From NCBI GenBank assembly GCA_003439945.1, contig QVRM01005378.1:1195359-1259358 (forward strand): a stretch of 64,000 nucleotides of DNA, in the 5' to 3' direction. Below, piece after piece: positions 51,476 to 62,814 of this stretch (the first letter of the stretch is position 1; each line of letters starts with the position of its first letter). The stretch comes from Dermanyssus gallinae (Eukaryota > Arthropoda > Arachnida > Mesostigmata > Dermanyssidae). The translations under genes and the position numbers were made by a program. The notes under the pieces are model-generated. The model did no database searches, was not told the origin of the DNA, and saw nothing but the letters and a program-made list of their open reading frames with translations.

Positions 51476-51988
51476 CCCACAATTGTGCCGCAATGACGCC
51501 AATCATTGATGGGCGTGTGTGTGTGTGAATGTAAATGTATTCTTGTCTACGTGTTTAGATATGCGCGCATGTATAAACGTGCATATCTGTCTGTGTTTGC
51601 TGCGAGTGACGCTGATCAATGTTGAGCTGATCGTCCGACAACCGAGCGACACATGTGCATCTTCGTATGCAAAATGCATACGCCTTAGCGTGGTTAGAGA
51701 TAAAGAATCGGCGTTCGAACTGCGCTTTCGAACTGCGGCCTCCCAGCGTTGCTACAACTGCTCGTTTTTGGAACGTTTGAGAACGTTCTCTCAGGAGAAA
51801 TAAACTTCCCGGCCGGCATTGCGCGCACCATGAAACGCGGAGGCAGCGCGCTCGCTAACTCGCAGCCAGCGTTTCTTGATTAAATTTTCCACTCAAAATT
51901 CCCCCGAGAGGTATGTCGTTGAGCCCTTGTGACGCCGCCAGACTCCGACTACGAATCTCGACTACAAGACACACGAGAAGAGCGAAAC

Positions 51989-51991
51989 GCC

Positions 51992-52026
<35 letters not shown>
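51989..52026 (+). repeat. (AAC)n microsatellite
   Basis: About twelve AAC/CAA units without interruption. Confidence 0.9.
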
Positions 52027-52196
52027 GTGAAACGGTCCGAGTTATGGAAACTTGAACATGACTCTTGCTCGATAACCCAAATACCAATATATTGATCAGT
52101 TGGTCTGAATGAACAAAAAGAATCCACCATCCACGGTGGGCCTACTAACTGTGAGCACCTTTTTGTACGTTTTGTATCCTCGATATATTTAGGTAT

Positions 52197-52241
52197 ATAT
52201 ATATATATATATACCTAATATATATATATATATATATATAC

Positions 52242-52275
<34 letters not shown>
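52197..52275. repeat. Compound (AT)n microsatellite
   Basis: Three AT blocks separated by two ACCTA interruptions, giving a regular higher-order pattern. Confidence 0.9.
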
Positions 52276-52277
<2 letters not shown>

Positions 52278-52388
52278 TATATATAGAAGTCGTCTTCTCC
52301 TACAAGTTGCTTTATTTTGTACGCTGTTGCGTAAAATACGATACGAAGAAAATACAAACCTACAAATGTCATATAAAGCATATAAAAT

Positions 52389-52500
52389 ATCATAGTGTAG
52401 CAAGTAAAGTTTTCGGGCTGAGCGCGCACCTATGTGTCTCCTTCGGTTGCGAGGTGCAGACTTAATCCACCACGCCACCGGGCTCGATCATAGTGTAGCA
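52389..52500 (-). mobile_element. Short tRNA-like retroinsertion with 14-bp target duplication
   Basis: A perfect 14-base direct repeat ATCATAGTGTAGCA lies at 52389-52402 and 52487-52500, enclosing 84 bases. Read on the minus strand the insert starts GAGCCCGGTGGCGTGGTGG, with an A-box-like TGGCGTGGTGG, followed by CACCTCGCAACCGAAGGAG. That is a common tRNA/SINE anticodon-arm pattern. The B box is degenerate (GGTGCGCGCTC). The short end after the tRNA-like part is CGAAAACTTTACT. It fits a truncated tRNA-derived SINE or a tRNA retropseudogene. Confidence 0.65.
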
Positions 52501-54040
52501 CCACACATATTTGCAGCATCGAGCAAGCGGGTTTGACCGGATTGTACCAAGCACAGATAAATTAATGGGTATACACACTTGGTCTTAAAACGTTGTGTTA
52601 GTCTACATATGTCCTCGTCAAGAATGCAACTGGGGATTTGTCATGCGAAAAGCCTAACACGGAGGCGGTGTAACCGTCCTAAGTGTGCACTTTAATAAAG
52701 AATATTTGACTATTGGAAAATGGGTGTGTCATTCATCTCTGAAACACTGTTTACGTATCGAGACGAATCGAGCAACACTACAGTCACACAAAATGAATGC
52801 CAGCAGAGCAACTCTCAATTCAGTGCTTCTTTGCCAATAGTCGACAATAAGGTATTGCGTATCGCAAGTTTCGTGATTGTTAACGTTTAATTTCTTTTGT
52901 GACTATCACTTAATTTCTATTGGTGGAGTAAAGGCGATGACGATTATGCATTGGTTACGTTAAATCCGCGTATAGTTGCTAGTTCGCTCATTTTAACATA
53001 TTTCCAGCGGTTTTGCTGCGTTGAAGAAGACGGACAAGACTGAACCAGAATCCACTCGTTGTACCTGTGTGTATCGGAATTATTGACTCGCGGCATTAGC
53101 ACGTAGCATGGTTTAAGTGCTATACAAATGGTGCTTGCTTGCCTTGATAATGTTCTATTTGCGTTGTACCGGCAATGTGGTAGCCATACATTCTTCCAGA
53201 CGATTTTGGCGCTAGTTCTGCCATTCGACACTTTGAGCTTCAATTGCCTTTGATGAATAGCGGCCCCCTTTATTAATTAGGCGTCGTTTTGATATGTGGG
53301 CGCACGACTCGGCCAAATGATACCTTATGCGAAAACAGTATTTTTGTTTCACAAATATTAAAACGTCTACGTTTTGCAACGTATCATCCGTATTGAAGTT
53401 AGATATTCATTACCATGACTCACACGACAAGCATTTTTTTATTATACGAGCCTAAACAAGTGAAAGCTAGAGAAGAACGTTCAAAATCTTCAGCAAACAC
53501 AATTGAAACAATTTCAAATATGGATGTGGGACATGGGATATGCTACCACCAGTAGAGTCGCATGATAAGAATGATATTTCAATTTTACGGAAAAATACCA
53601 TTGTACAAAAGGTAGACGCACATGTTTGTTACTCTGCGGCACGTAGTTGTGTGTGGCAGAGTTTAGAAAAAGGTAAAAATATACAAACTTCCACGGCACA
53701 AAGCGACAGCTTTTGCAAGCGAAGGGCAAACAAAGCCCGACATTGGTTTAAGTTACGCAGAATCTGTCATGAGGCGTGTATTCATTTATGTGCGTATTCA
53801 GAGTGCGTATAGCAATACATAACGACTAGCAACAATAACAACAGGATTTGGACGAAATGGCTCAGTCTACACCGTTATATATATGTAATTTTTTTATATA
53901 CTATATGCTGGAGAATACTAAATTTCACTTCTAACCTTAATGAGACCGACCATAAGGTCTCTCCCCTCCGCTAGATGCATGCCATGAAATAGTATTTAAA
54001 TTCCAGGAAGCATACAATCGTAAGCAGCTGCTGTTGCTAA
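52501..54040. other. Intergenic, nothing recognised
   Basis: AT-rich sequence without long frames of biological character. A minor AT tract lies near 53875. Confidence 0.35.
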
Positions 54041-54042
54041 TA

Positions 54043-55320
54043 GGTAAGTCAAAAAGTTTGTCGGCTTTCTGGAACCACATTTTTGAAATTCCCGCGCTCT
54101 GCAGCAGGGCCGCCTGAGAGTGCGGCTGGGTGTTTACATTCAGTAGCAGACCCGTGGCGGCGCTACGGTATACCGGTTCCAACTTTACCGTTTCGTTTGC
54201 GGAATTGGCAGCTGTTTGCAATGGAGGACAAAAATACGCATTTTCGACACATTATGTTGTTCTCCTATCGTGAAGGCATAAGTGCAGCGCAAACAAACCG
54301 GAGGATATGTGCAGTCTACGGCGAAAACGCAGTACACAAATCCTCAGTCGAAAAGCGATTCGCCCGTTTCAAAGCTGGAAACTTCAATCTCGAATATGAA
54401 CCGAGGTCAGGACGACCCAATGTTGTGGAGACCGACGAAGTCATAAGCCTGGTTACTTCGAACCCAGGTTTGACCATAAAATAAATTGAAGATGTAACGG
54501 GAGTCTCCCACGGAACCGTTCGGAATCGCCTCCATGATGCAGGTTTCTCGTGCAAGCGGAATATCTGGCTACCACACGACCTCAATGATAGGCAGCTTGA
54601 AGGGCGAGTCGATACCTGTCACGCACTCCTCCGGAAGAACTCGAATGAGCCATTTCTGAGGAGATTGATAACCGGCGATGAAAAATGGATACTCTACAGA
54701 AACGTAACACAGAAAGGAAGTTGGGTCCCCAGAGGTTCTCAGGCCGCAGCTATCCCTAAACCCGAAATTCATCAGAAGAAGGTTATGCTGTGCTGCTGGT
54801 GGGACTGTAAGGGCGTCGTGTATTTTGAGCTGCTTCCAATGGGTCAGACGATCAACTCCGTCGTCTACTGCAGGCAACTCAAAGATTTGAAGGCTGCAGT
54901 AGCAACGAAGCGCCTGGAATTGTCAAACAGGTGGGGCGTCACTTTTCAACATGATAAGGCGACACCACACAAAAGTTTGGCCACCCGGCAAAAAATGGCG
55001 GAGTTTGACTGGGATGTGCTGCCGCACCCAGCTTATAGTCCCGACCTCGCACCATCTGATTATCACTTGTTCAGGTCTCTCCAGAACTCCCTTGATGGCA
55101 CAACATTTGAATCTTTGGAGGCTATAAAAAATCACCTCACTCAGTATTTCGACGAGAAGGACAAGACGTTCTGGGAGAAAGGAATCATGAATCTACCGAG
55201 GCGATGGGCGAAGGTTATCGAACAAAACGGTCAATATATCATTGAATAAAAATACTGTTGTCTGCATAAATAAGGCTCTTTAAAATCGGGTAAAAAAGCC
55301 GACGAACTTTTTGACTTACC
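54043..55320 (+). mobile_element. Mariner transposon, copy 1 (mellifera-like)
   Basis: A 1278-base element whose ends are inverted repeats GGTAAGTCAAAAAGTTTGTC and, at the right, the complement of GGTAAGTCAAAAAGTTCGTC, extending about 28 bases. It is preceded by TA (54041-54042); the right flank reads TTATATAT, so the second TA of the target duplication is changed or shifted. It carries one transposase frame. It is about 97% identical by eye to the copy at 60895-62166, in the same orientation, so both moved recently. Confidence 0.93.
54221..55249 (+). pseudogene. Mariner transposase, interrupted by one nonsense codon
   Basis: The ATG at 54221 opens a frame of 342 codon positions, close to the usual 345 of mariner transposases. 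The N-terminal DNA-binding part includes EPRSGRP (linker motif). The catalytic triad is D153 (TGDEKW), D245 (FQHDK) and D280 (SDYHLF), a D,D34D spacing typical of mariner. A TAA at 54482-54484 replaces codon 88 (GAA in copy 2); the frame is otherwise intact to the TAA at 55247. The element therefore makes only the first 87 residues unless read through. Confidence 0.9.
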
Positions 55321-55321
55321 T

Positions 55322-55355
55322 TATATATATTATATATATCACCATTATATTATAT

Positions 55356-55427
<72 letters not shown>
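55322..55427. repeat. (AT)n microsatellite
   Basis: About 100 bases of AT starting at the right end of mariner copy 1. The insertion probably landed at the edge of this tract. Confidence 0.9.
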
Positions 55428-55429
<2 letters not shown>

Positions 55430-55430
<1 letters not shown>

Positions 55431-56505
55431 CTTTCATCACCGATATCTGAAGAAGATCATGACCATTTTCAACCAGCGGGACATTTGTGCCTAAGCACAG
55501 TATCTATGCCTTCTGAGCCGCTTGGTACACAAAGAGTTAATTGCAAAACGTCACTTCGGCTGGGCGCAAATTATCGCTCGTTTTGCCTAGAGCGCTTGAA
55601 CAGCTCAATGCCCGGCAAAATGGCCAGTTGACAGCCAGACAGTTAACGGTACTAGAGGCGGTTATGGTTGCCGCATCGTCTTACAATGGGTTCCAGGAGC
55701 AATGCAAGTAACACCTGATTACAGGACATTTTCGTCAGGACAAATTACGGAACGAGATTATTTGGCGGAAGAAGGCGGCGCCTCACCGAAGCATGTGTGG
55801 CAGATGTGCTGCTGCTGCTGCTGCTTTTCACAAGCTCGTCTTTGTTTTGAGATTAGAAAACGCGACAAATGTCTGTCTGCGGTGGTGACAAGCGTTTGAA
55901 CGTTTGACAAGCGCCTCGCAACAGTGAGGCGCCGCAGAATAGATCAAGCCATCATACCAGTGGACAAAAGCTAAAAGAGATGCCAATGTAGAACGTGCTG
56001 CTGCTGTTATTGTTGTTGTTGTTATTGTTTGGCAGGTTGCAATGGCCTAACACAGCGGGACGGAGAAACGTGAGGTAGAAGGCAAAGAGAAAGGGAGCAT
56101 CGTGCGTTCGGGCAGGATGAAAGGGGCTTGCAAAATTGCCTGCCACGGAGGCGCCGGGTCCAATGCAGCGTGTACGGGTTCAATGCAGCTCGAGATGGCG
56201 ATGTCCTCGTGAAGTGCTCTTAGGGGAGTTGGTATGGCTTTATGTTCCTAGGAATGTAGCTCGCGTACATAGCCGCACACGCGCCAAGGAATACTTTTGA
56301 CCCCGCCGCCAACCCCCGCGGTGATATGCAGACGCCCAGACCATGGCTGAGTGGAAGCAGAAGTGATAATACAACCCCCACGAGAAGAGCCATGACGAAG
56401 CTTTGTGAGCCTCTACCTATTATGCGTCTATAGCCTACTTAGCGATAATAGCATTCCATTATTTATCGTTGTACACCTTCCGCTCTGGGTCTAGCCCAAA
56501 TTATA
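55430..56505. other. Intergenic, nothing recognised
   Basis: GC-moderate sequence with a TGC run near 55807-55821 and an AAC-type run (GTT on +) near 56003-56030. No supportable gene was found. Confidence 0.35.
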
Positions 56506-57190
56506 TACAGGGTGGGTCAGGATTATGAATATATCGATAAGAATAATTGTAGAGCTCGGTAAAGCACATATTTTTCCAATAGAACATGGTCTCTGAAAAG
56601 TCTTGTTTCGGAGTAAGAGTAAAATTACTATTACATTTGACACTGGTCTTGTTGCCCGACATAAGAGCATAAAATGTGCCATTGCGAGACAACCAGTTCT
56701 CCTATACAGAAATAAAGCACACCCTCGTGTTCGTGAAAATTCTGCTTCCTCTGAAGAACATATAAGGCCGACCAGAAAATGCGACATGGTCGTTTAAAAT
56801 ATAATTCGCAAAAATTAGGTTATTTTATTAATTTTCGCACTTAATACCTCAAAATCATAGCCCTACGACATTTCGCAGCGCTCAAAACTAACACATTTAG
56901 GCAAATGTGAATTTTATGACGATCATTTTGGCCCCAAACTTATGGCAATACGAGCGATCGTAGAGCAGTTACGATTTTTTGGCGGGCATGTTGAGATTGA
57001 GTGCATGCATAACTGACTGTGTGGCGACCTTGTGGCTGTGGCGCGATAGGTCGGCGGTAGTGAACATCGTAATGTATGCATGCACTTAATCTCGACATGC
57101 CACGCCGAAAAATCTTATTTACTCTACAATTACGACTCGCATTGTCATAAGTTTGGCACTAAAATGATCGTCATAAAGTTTTTCTCATAA
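56506..57190 (+). mobile_element. Palindromic (foldback) repeat element, best-preserved left arm
   Basis: Starts TACAGGGTGGGTCAGG. The left arm runs to about 57025 and its inner end GAGATTGAGTGCATGCATAA is mirrored by ATGCATGCACTTAATCTC at 57077, with a spacer of about 55 bases. The right arm stops near 57185 and so is truncated. The arm matches the array in TBCE intron 7 block by block (for example GAAAATTCTGCTTC and ATGACGATCATTTTGG). No transposase is encoded, so the element is presumably non-autonomous. Confidence 0.75.
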
Positions 57191-57599
57191 GAGTAATCTC
57201 AGCGGTTGCCGGGATGGCCACTGTCTCTGTCTAGATGCCCCTAATTCTAAGCAAACTGCGGAGACTGGCCGCTGCCTTCCTTAGAAACTGAGCTGCGTTT
57301 TTTCAACCCGCTTGATTGTCAGAGTATCTGGATTTTGTATAGGCATAAACTTCCCTTTTGTTAAGCTATGACAATGCATTTTGCAGTTCCAACCATTTGT
57401 AACAAAAGTCGCTTGAGGAAGCGATTGTCTTTATCGGATCTTTGTGATAGCTATAGAGCTCTTGTTGGATTCTTGTCTCGTGGCATTTTTGCCTTGCTGA
57501 GGTTAGTGGCAGTATTTCTTTTGAGCTCTGCAGCATTAGCGCTCCGGAGATAAAGGATCTCTCCGCGACTGATTCAAGGTCTCCCCCACATGCCCTGAC

Positions 57600-58300
57600 C
57601 ACTCACATTTTGGTTAAACTTCGGGCAAGGGAAGGTGGGACATTCGCAGACACCCTTAAGAGTCTGCGATGAGAAATGGGTGACGAGGACATCCTGGGGG
57701 ACAACGAAGGGGGAGTGACAAAGATTAGCCAGGGCAAACTGGTGATTCGGGTCACGGAGACCACTCTCTGGCGCAGGGGTTAAGATAGTCCTAATCATTA
57801 AGGAGTCGACCAATAAGGACACCGAGTGCAGAACGTCGGACGTCTTACTCGAGATGGCAGTGTGGGGAATTAACCCTCTTATCAGTGAGAGCAAAATTGA
57901 GTTCACGCTTCGTCATTAGTTTGCAGTTCCAGAGTACATTCTTCTGCGAAATGGCGAACCCGCCAGAGCCGGAAAGTCTAATTGCTGGTGTAAACTGGTA
58001 AGGGCAACCCTCTAGTTTCCCGCCAACTGCAGACTCAGCGGACTATTACTGCCGGGGGCCGCGTGCTGACTTGAGTGTGAACGCGCCTTTCAACATGCCT
58101 TAAGTGCCAACGCTTCGACCGCAGAGCCCACACATGCAAGGTAAAGAACTCGTCAGACACACGTACCATCTCTGTAGCTCCACGGGACAGTACAGGAATG
58201 TAATGCCTCGGTACCCCGACGCCTCGTTTGCGACGCACCAGGCTCTCGCGCCAACAGCATGAGCGCTCAGGTGCAGGACACGCGCAAACAAGTGATGGCA
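57600..58300 (+). mobile_element. Relic of a non-LTR retrotransposon ORF1 (zinc knuckle)
   Basis: At 58096-58137 the + strand encodes CLKCQRFDRRAHTC, the CX2CX4HX4C zinc knuckle of LINE gag-like proteins, with the first zinc-binding His changed to Arg. The bases around it are open only in patches, and a stop follows at about 58199. Its boundaries are uncertain. It points the other way from the RT relics at 36-39 kb. Confidence 0.5.
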
Positions 58301-58309
58301 AAAACAGCC

Positions 58310-59300
58310 GGTAAATGGCATATTCTGAACGCTATGCCACGTAGAATTTTTAACCAAAACCCCGACGACACAGGACCCCCCGTCAAAATGTCACTCTACT
58401 GGCCGACGACGGAAGGTCAGACTGGCAGGTGGTTGGCCGCCATCAACGCAATAATTAAGATCCTCAAGATAAATATGAGCCAGTGCATACCGACGCTCCG
58501 TTCAAGAACGCGAATTATACTCTGCTTACTTTCCGAGCCGAACATCTTAAAAGTACGCAGTCATGCCAACTACTTTAAGGACAAAGAGGTAGACACTCTA
58601 ATTTGGTAGACCGGCCAAACCCCTTCTTGGCAATGCAGCGTCATGGTCATTTATGTCGTCATCTGGACAAAGGCATCTGACATCAGAGCTAGGCAAAGGT
58701 TTACATGGACCAGCATCCTTGATATCTCTCTTCATCAAGCTGGGACGGCTGTTATTTAACCTGTTTCGATTGGAGACTTGCTCGTCAATTCTGCGTGCGA
58801 GAGTTACGCCTGTACTGATTTCAGACGCAGGCTTCCATGCTTCCTCCAGCAGACCGTCGAGTTCCGTGTCACAGAACTTTTGGGTAGCAAAGAGTGGGGG
58901 TCTGGTGTCTCTTGGCGGGGTCCCGGAACATCTCCTCAGGATCCGGAAGTGCAGCTGCGGCGAAAAGGCATGACCATTAGATCCCCGCGCCGTAGAAGAC
59001 GACATGCTGCTCCAAGGGGTACCTCGGTATATGCCCGAAAATCTTCTGGCTCTCCGTGACTTTCGAACTGCACGCAGATGACTCTCGGCGATCTGAAGGT
59101 ATGATCCTAACAGCCTTTAAGGGAGGTCACTCGTCTGAGACACGACCGTGGACGACTCTTTAGCACTTTTAATGGTCAGTCACGACGCTGCCCATTATAA
59201 GTGAAATCATTATAGGCCTATATATGTATAATGGCAAATGTTCAGTATATTCCGTATACGGTGGTTCAGTTTCTTCGTCAAGCAATCAAAAATTAAAAAA
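58310..59300. other. Unassigned, possibly retroelement remains
   Basis: Open frames of about 100-135 codons occur on both strands (58259-58609 +, 58598-59005 -) without recognisable motifs. They may be further parts of the element whose zinc knuckle lies at 58096. Confidence 0.3.
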
Positions 59301-59304
59301 AATA

Positions 59305-59306
<2 letters not shown>

Positions 59307-59337
<31 letters not shown>
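59307..59337. repeat. (AT)n microsatellite
   Basis: About 30 bases of AT. Confidence 0.9.
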
Positions 59338-59339
<2 letters not shown>

Positions 59340-59496
59340 CTGTCTTAACAGATATTATTCGCAATCCATATCAAACCAAGAGACCGTCTGTGGTTGACTA
59401 CTGGGGCAATAATGAGTCTAGCAACGTCAAGCTTGTTGCTGCTGCTGCTGCCGCTGTATTGAGTGTTATACGCACGTAAGAACGTATCTTTCCTAA

Positions 59497-59880
59497 ATGG
59501 CGGCGGCAGTAATAAAAGCCTCGACCATGGCCATATCTGGAGAAAGTCTTCGCCCATTCACTCGTGTCAGAGAAAGAATATTTGTCGGGACACGATGGAA
59601 AAGGCTAGGGATGTGGCGGTTTACGGCGTTTATCGTCTTATCTGAAACGCGGCGATTGGGACGGGACGGCTTTCAGCATTTGCCGACGGTAGAGATAGGC
59701 AAAGCGGCCAGGTCGACAAACGCCACGCCGAAGGCAAAAAGAGCCTCGGACGCCGACGGCGACGACGACGACAAACTGCATAAGGCATTAAGGAAGAAAG
59801 GCCGAGGGGGAGATATTGAGCTGGGAGAGACGCACCGCTCGTTGAAGTCACGCCTCAAGCAGAATCATGCCTGTAGTTAG
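59497..59880 (+). CDS. Hypothetical 127-residue basic protein
   Basis: I do not recognise it. The ATG at 59497 has a good context (A at -3, G at +4). The product is basic overall, with a possible helix near the start and a charged C-terminal third with KRASDADGDDDDKLHKALRK. There is no signal peptide. The segment is GC-richer than its flanks. It may be a small single-exon gene, a first exon or a chance frame. Confidence 0.25.
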   Translation: MAAAVIKASTMAISGESLRPFTRVRERIFVGTRWKRLGMWRFTAFIVLSETRRLGRDGFQHLPTVEIGKAARSTNATPKAKRASDADGDDDDKLHKALRKKGRGGDIELGETHRSLKSRLKQNHACS

Positions 59881-60002
59881 CGTTAGCAGTCAGATACCTG
59901 CAGCCATGATCTCGTATGCACGCGCACTCAAGCGGAAGCGTGCAAAAAAAAGTTAAGCAGACATTTTATACATACGGTGTTACCTCAGTTAAACACATCT
60001 AA

Positions 60003-60128
<126 letters not shown>

Positions 60129-60289
60129 ACCTCGTTCTATAACCTTCATGATAAAATGCCATACTTTTAGAATTGGTCGTTTTTAAATTCAAAAAGGTGA
60201 TTAGGGTGGTTTTTAATTAAGAAAAACTCTAAAAACTTTGGTAGGTTCTCTCAAGGATTTCTGATACGAACGAGACCGTTGCTACTATG

Positions 60290-60660
60290 AAGGAGTAACG
60301 TCAGGATCATAAGGCAAATGTCTTACGCTAAATCGAGCAAAAAAAAAAATGCGAGCGGTCGTTGCCATGGTGAAATACGACGCCTCCAGGATTGCGCAGT
60401 TTGGGCTGCGCTTCCGAGGACAGATTACTGCTTGAAACGATCGATCAATTAACTGGCAGAACTTTTCACGGTTAATCGTTTCGTTGCTCTGCAGACGCTG
60501 CTCATAATTCACACCGCGACTTTTCGATTCCACCGGCCATAGGGCGTTGTAGCATGAGAGCTATTTCTTTTTCGGGTCTTGCGGCTCCCAAATATCGCCA
60601 CGTTTGACGCAGTACGGCTAGTAAGTTGCGAATGAACTTAACGTGCAGCGCATTCACCAT
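60290..60660 (-). mobile_element. Decayed mariner transposase relic
   Basis: On the minus strand a frame (60533-60285) reads VNYEQRLQSNETINREKFCQ and LIDRSFQAV, then LPYDPDVTPS. This matches the mariner order 'GVVYYELL..gETIn.e.y..qLi.L..al' and 'PpYSPDLAPSD'. The catalytic region between is eroded. It lies about 230 bases left of mariner copy 2 and is clearly older. Confidence 0.6.
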
Positions 60661-60894
60661 GCGTGCAGTCCCATTATGTGTCAAATGGGCGTACGCTGCG
60701 CGCAGCTTCCTTCAGATGATGCCGAGGTGCACCTGGGCTGTCAAAGCTGACCTCAAAAACGCATTTAACTGCCACCTCCGAGGCCCGATGCTTCTTCAGG
60801 TCCTCGAGCATCTAGCTTGAGTCTTACAACGTCGCCCACTTCTCGCATGCGAGAATCACGCGTCTCCGCTTTGGAGACAGAAGCTGATCTATTA

Positions 60895-62166
60895 GGTAAG
60901 TCAAAAAGTTCGTCGGCTTTCTGGGACCACATTTTTGAAATTCCCGCGCTCTGCAGCAGAGCCGCCTGAGAGTGCGGCTGGGTGTTTACATTCAGGAGCA
61001 AACCCGTGGCGGCGCGACGGTATACCGGTTCCAACTTTACCGTTTCGTTTGCGGAATTGGCAGCTGTTTGCAATGGAGGACCAAAATACGCATTTTGGAC
61101 ACATTATGTTGTTCTCCTATCGTGAAGGCATAAGTGCAGCGCAAACAACCCGGAGGATATGTGCAGTCTACGGCGAAAACGCAGTACACAAATCCACAGT
61201 CGAAAAGCGATTCGCCCGTTTCAAAGCTGGAAACTTCAATCTCGAAGATGAACCGAGGTCAGGACGACCCAATGTTGTGGAGACCGACGAAGTCATAAGC
61301 CTGGTTACTGCGAACCCAGGTTTGATCATATAAGAAATTGAAGATGTAACGGGAGTCTCCCACGGAACCGTTTGGAATCGCCTCCATGATGCAGGTTTCT
61401 CGTGCAAGCGGAATATCTGGCTACCACACGACCTCAATGATAGGCAGCTTGAAGGGCAAGTCGATACCTGTCACGCACTCCTCCGGAAGAACTCGAATGA
61501 GCCATTTCTGAGGAGATTGATAACCGGCGATGAAAAATGGATACTCTACAGAAACGTAACACAGAATAGAAGTTGGGTCCCCAGAGGTTCTCAGGCCGCA
61601 GCTATCCCTAAACCCGAAATTCATCAGAAGAAGGTTATGCTGTGCTGCTGGTGGGACTGTAAGGGCGTCGTGTATTTTGAGCTGCTTCCAATGGGTCAGA
61701 CGATCAACTCCGTCGTCTGCTGCAGACAACTCGAAGATTTGAAGGCTGCGATAGCAACGAAGCGCCCGGAATTGTCAAATAGGTGGGGCGTCACTTTTCA
61801 ACATGATAAGGCGACACCACACAAAAGTTTGGTCACCCGGCAAAAATTGGCGAAGTTTGACTGGGATGTGCTGCCGCACCCAGCTTATAGTCCCGACCTC
61901 GCACTATCTGATTATCACTTGTTCAGGTCTCTCCAGAACTCCCTTGATGGCACAACATTTGAATCTTTGGAGGCTATAAAAAATCACCTTACTCAGTATT
62001 TCGACGAGAAGGACAAGACGTTCTGGGAGAAAGGAATCATGGATCTACCGAGGCGATGGGCGAAGGTTATCGAACAAAACGGTCAATATATCATTGAATA
62101 CTGTTGTCTGCATAAATAAGGCTCTCTAAAATCGGGTAAAAAAGCCGACGAACTTTTTGACTTACC
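60895..62166 (+). mobile_element. Mariner transposon, copy 2 (mellifera-like)
   Basis: A 1272-base element with matching inverted ends (GGTAAGTCAAAAAGTTCGTC at both tips, inverted) and a TA target duplication at 60893-60894 and 62167-62168. It is 6 bases shorter than copy 1 because of a deletion at the transposase stop codon. It is in the same orientation as copy 1, 6.85 kb away. Confidence 0.95.
61073..62119 (+). pseudogene. Mariner transposase, interrupted by a different nonsense codon
   Basis: The ATG at 61073 and catalytic D153, D245 and D280 are as in copy 1. A TAA at 61331-61333 replaces codon 87 (AAA in copy 1), one codon before the stop in copy 1. The normal stop is lost through a 6-base deletion, so the frame runs seven codons further (YCCLHK, then stop at 62117). 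No frameshift is seen. Confidence 0.9.
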
Positions 62167-62169
62167 TAA

Positions 62170-62704
62170 TGTCTCCGTCTGAAGAGAGGCCTCGCCGGTC
62201 TATCATACCTAGACGGAATCAATTTGGCCGTCCCTGACGTGACGTAATAGTCATGGATCTCTGAGCCAGACGGTAATCAGCTGCTTCAACAAAACTGGAG
62301 ATGAACGCTAGTGAATGAGAATTGTTTCACCGAGAAATGACCGAGAACGATTAAATTCACGCCGCCACCACGACTTTTCCCGATACGCTTGCAGGCGCTC
62401 AGGCCTCTCGAGAAAACACTCTAAAACTCATTGACGACGTTGTCTTCTCTCAGAGAGCTCCTTGTCCATCGTATGGCGTCACGTCTTTCGCGACTATCGC
62501 AGCTTGCGAGCGCTGATCCCATTAACGGCTTCTTTGATGTGACAATGAACAATCGTAGAAAATAATGCTTTACCAAAACGCATTGCAAGATTTGAAACAG
62601 TCAATCATATGTTCGCCTAGCGTGTAGCCAGAGTTCATTTAATCTTCTAAAGTGTTGAAATTCCATTCAAATTAGCTCCCGCCCGCTCCAATGCACTTGC
62701 GCTT
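62170..62704. other. Intergenic, nothing recognised
   Basis: No frame or repeat of note was found between mariner copy 2 and the direct repeat at 62705. Confidence 0.35.
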
Positions 62705-62806
62705 AATCTAGAATCTTAATTAACATTATTGTATATATATGTAGAGTACCTGAAGTTACCACAACAAAGTAAGACACGTATGCATTCGACAAGCGAGAGT
62801 AGCACA
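62705..62806 (+). repeat. Direct repeat D, left copy
   Basis: About 100 bases nearly identical to 63483-63578, including AATCTAGAATCTTAATTAAC and GTAAGACACGTATGCATTCG. A 6-base insertion lies after the short AT run. Confidence 0.92.
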
Positions 62807-62814
62807 CCTTCTCT

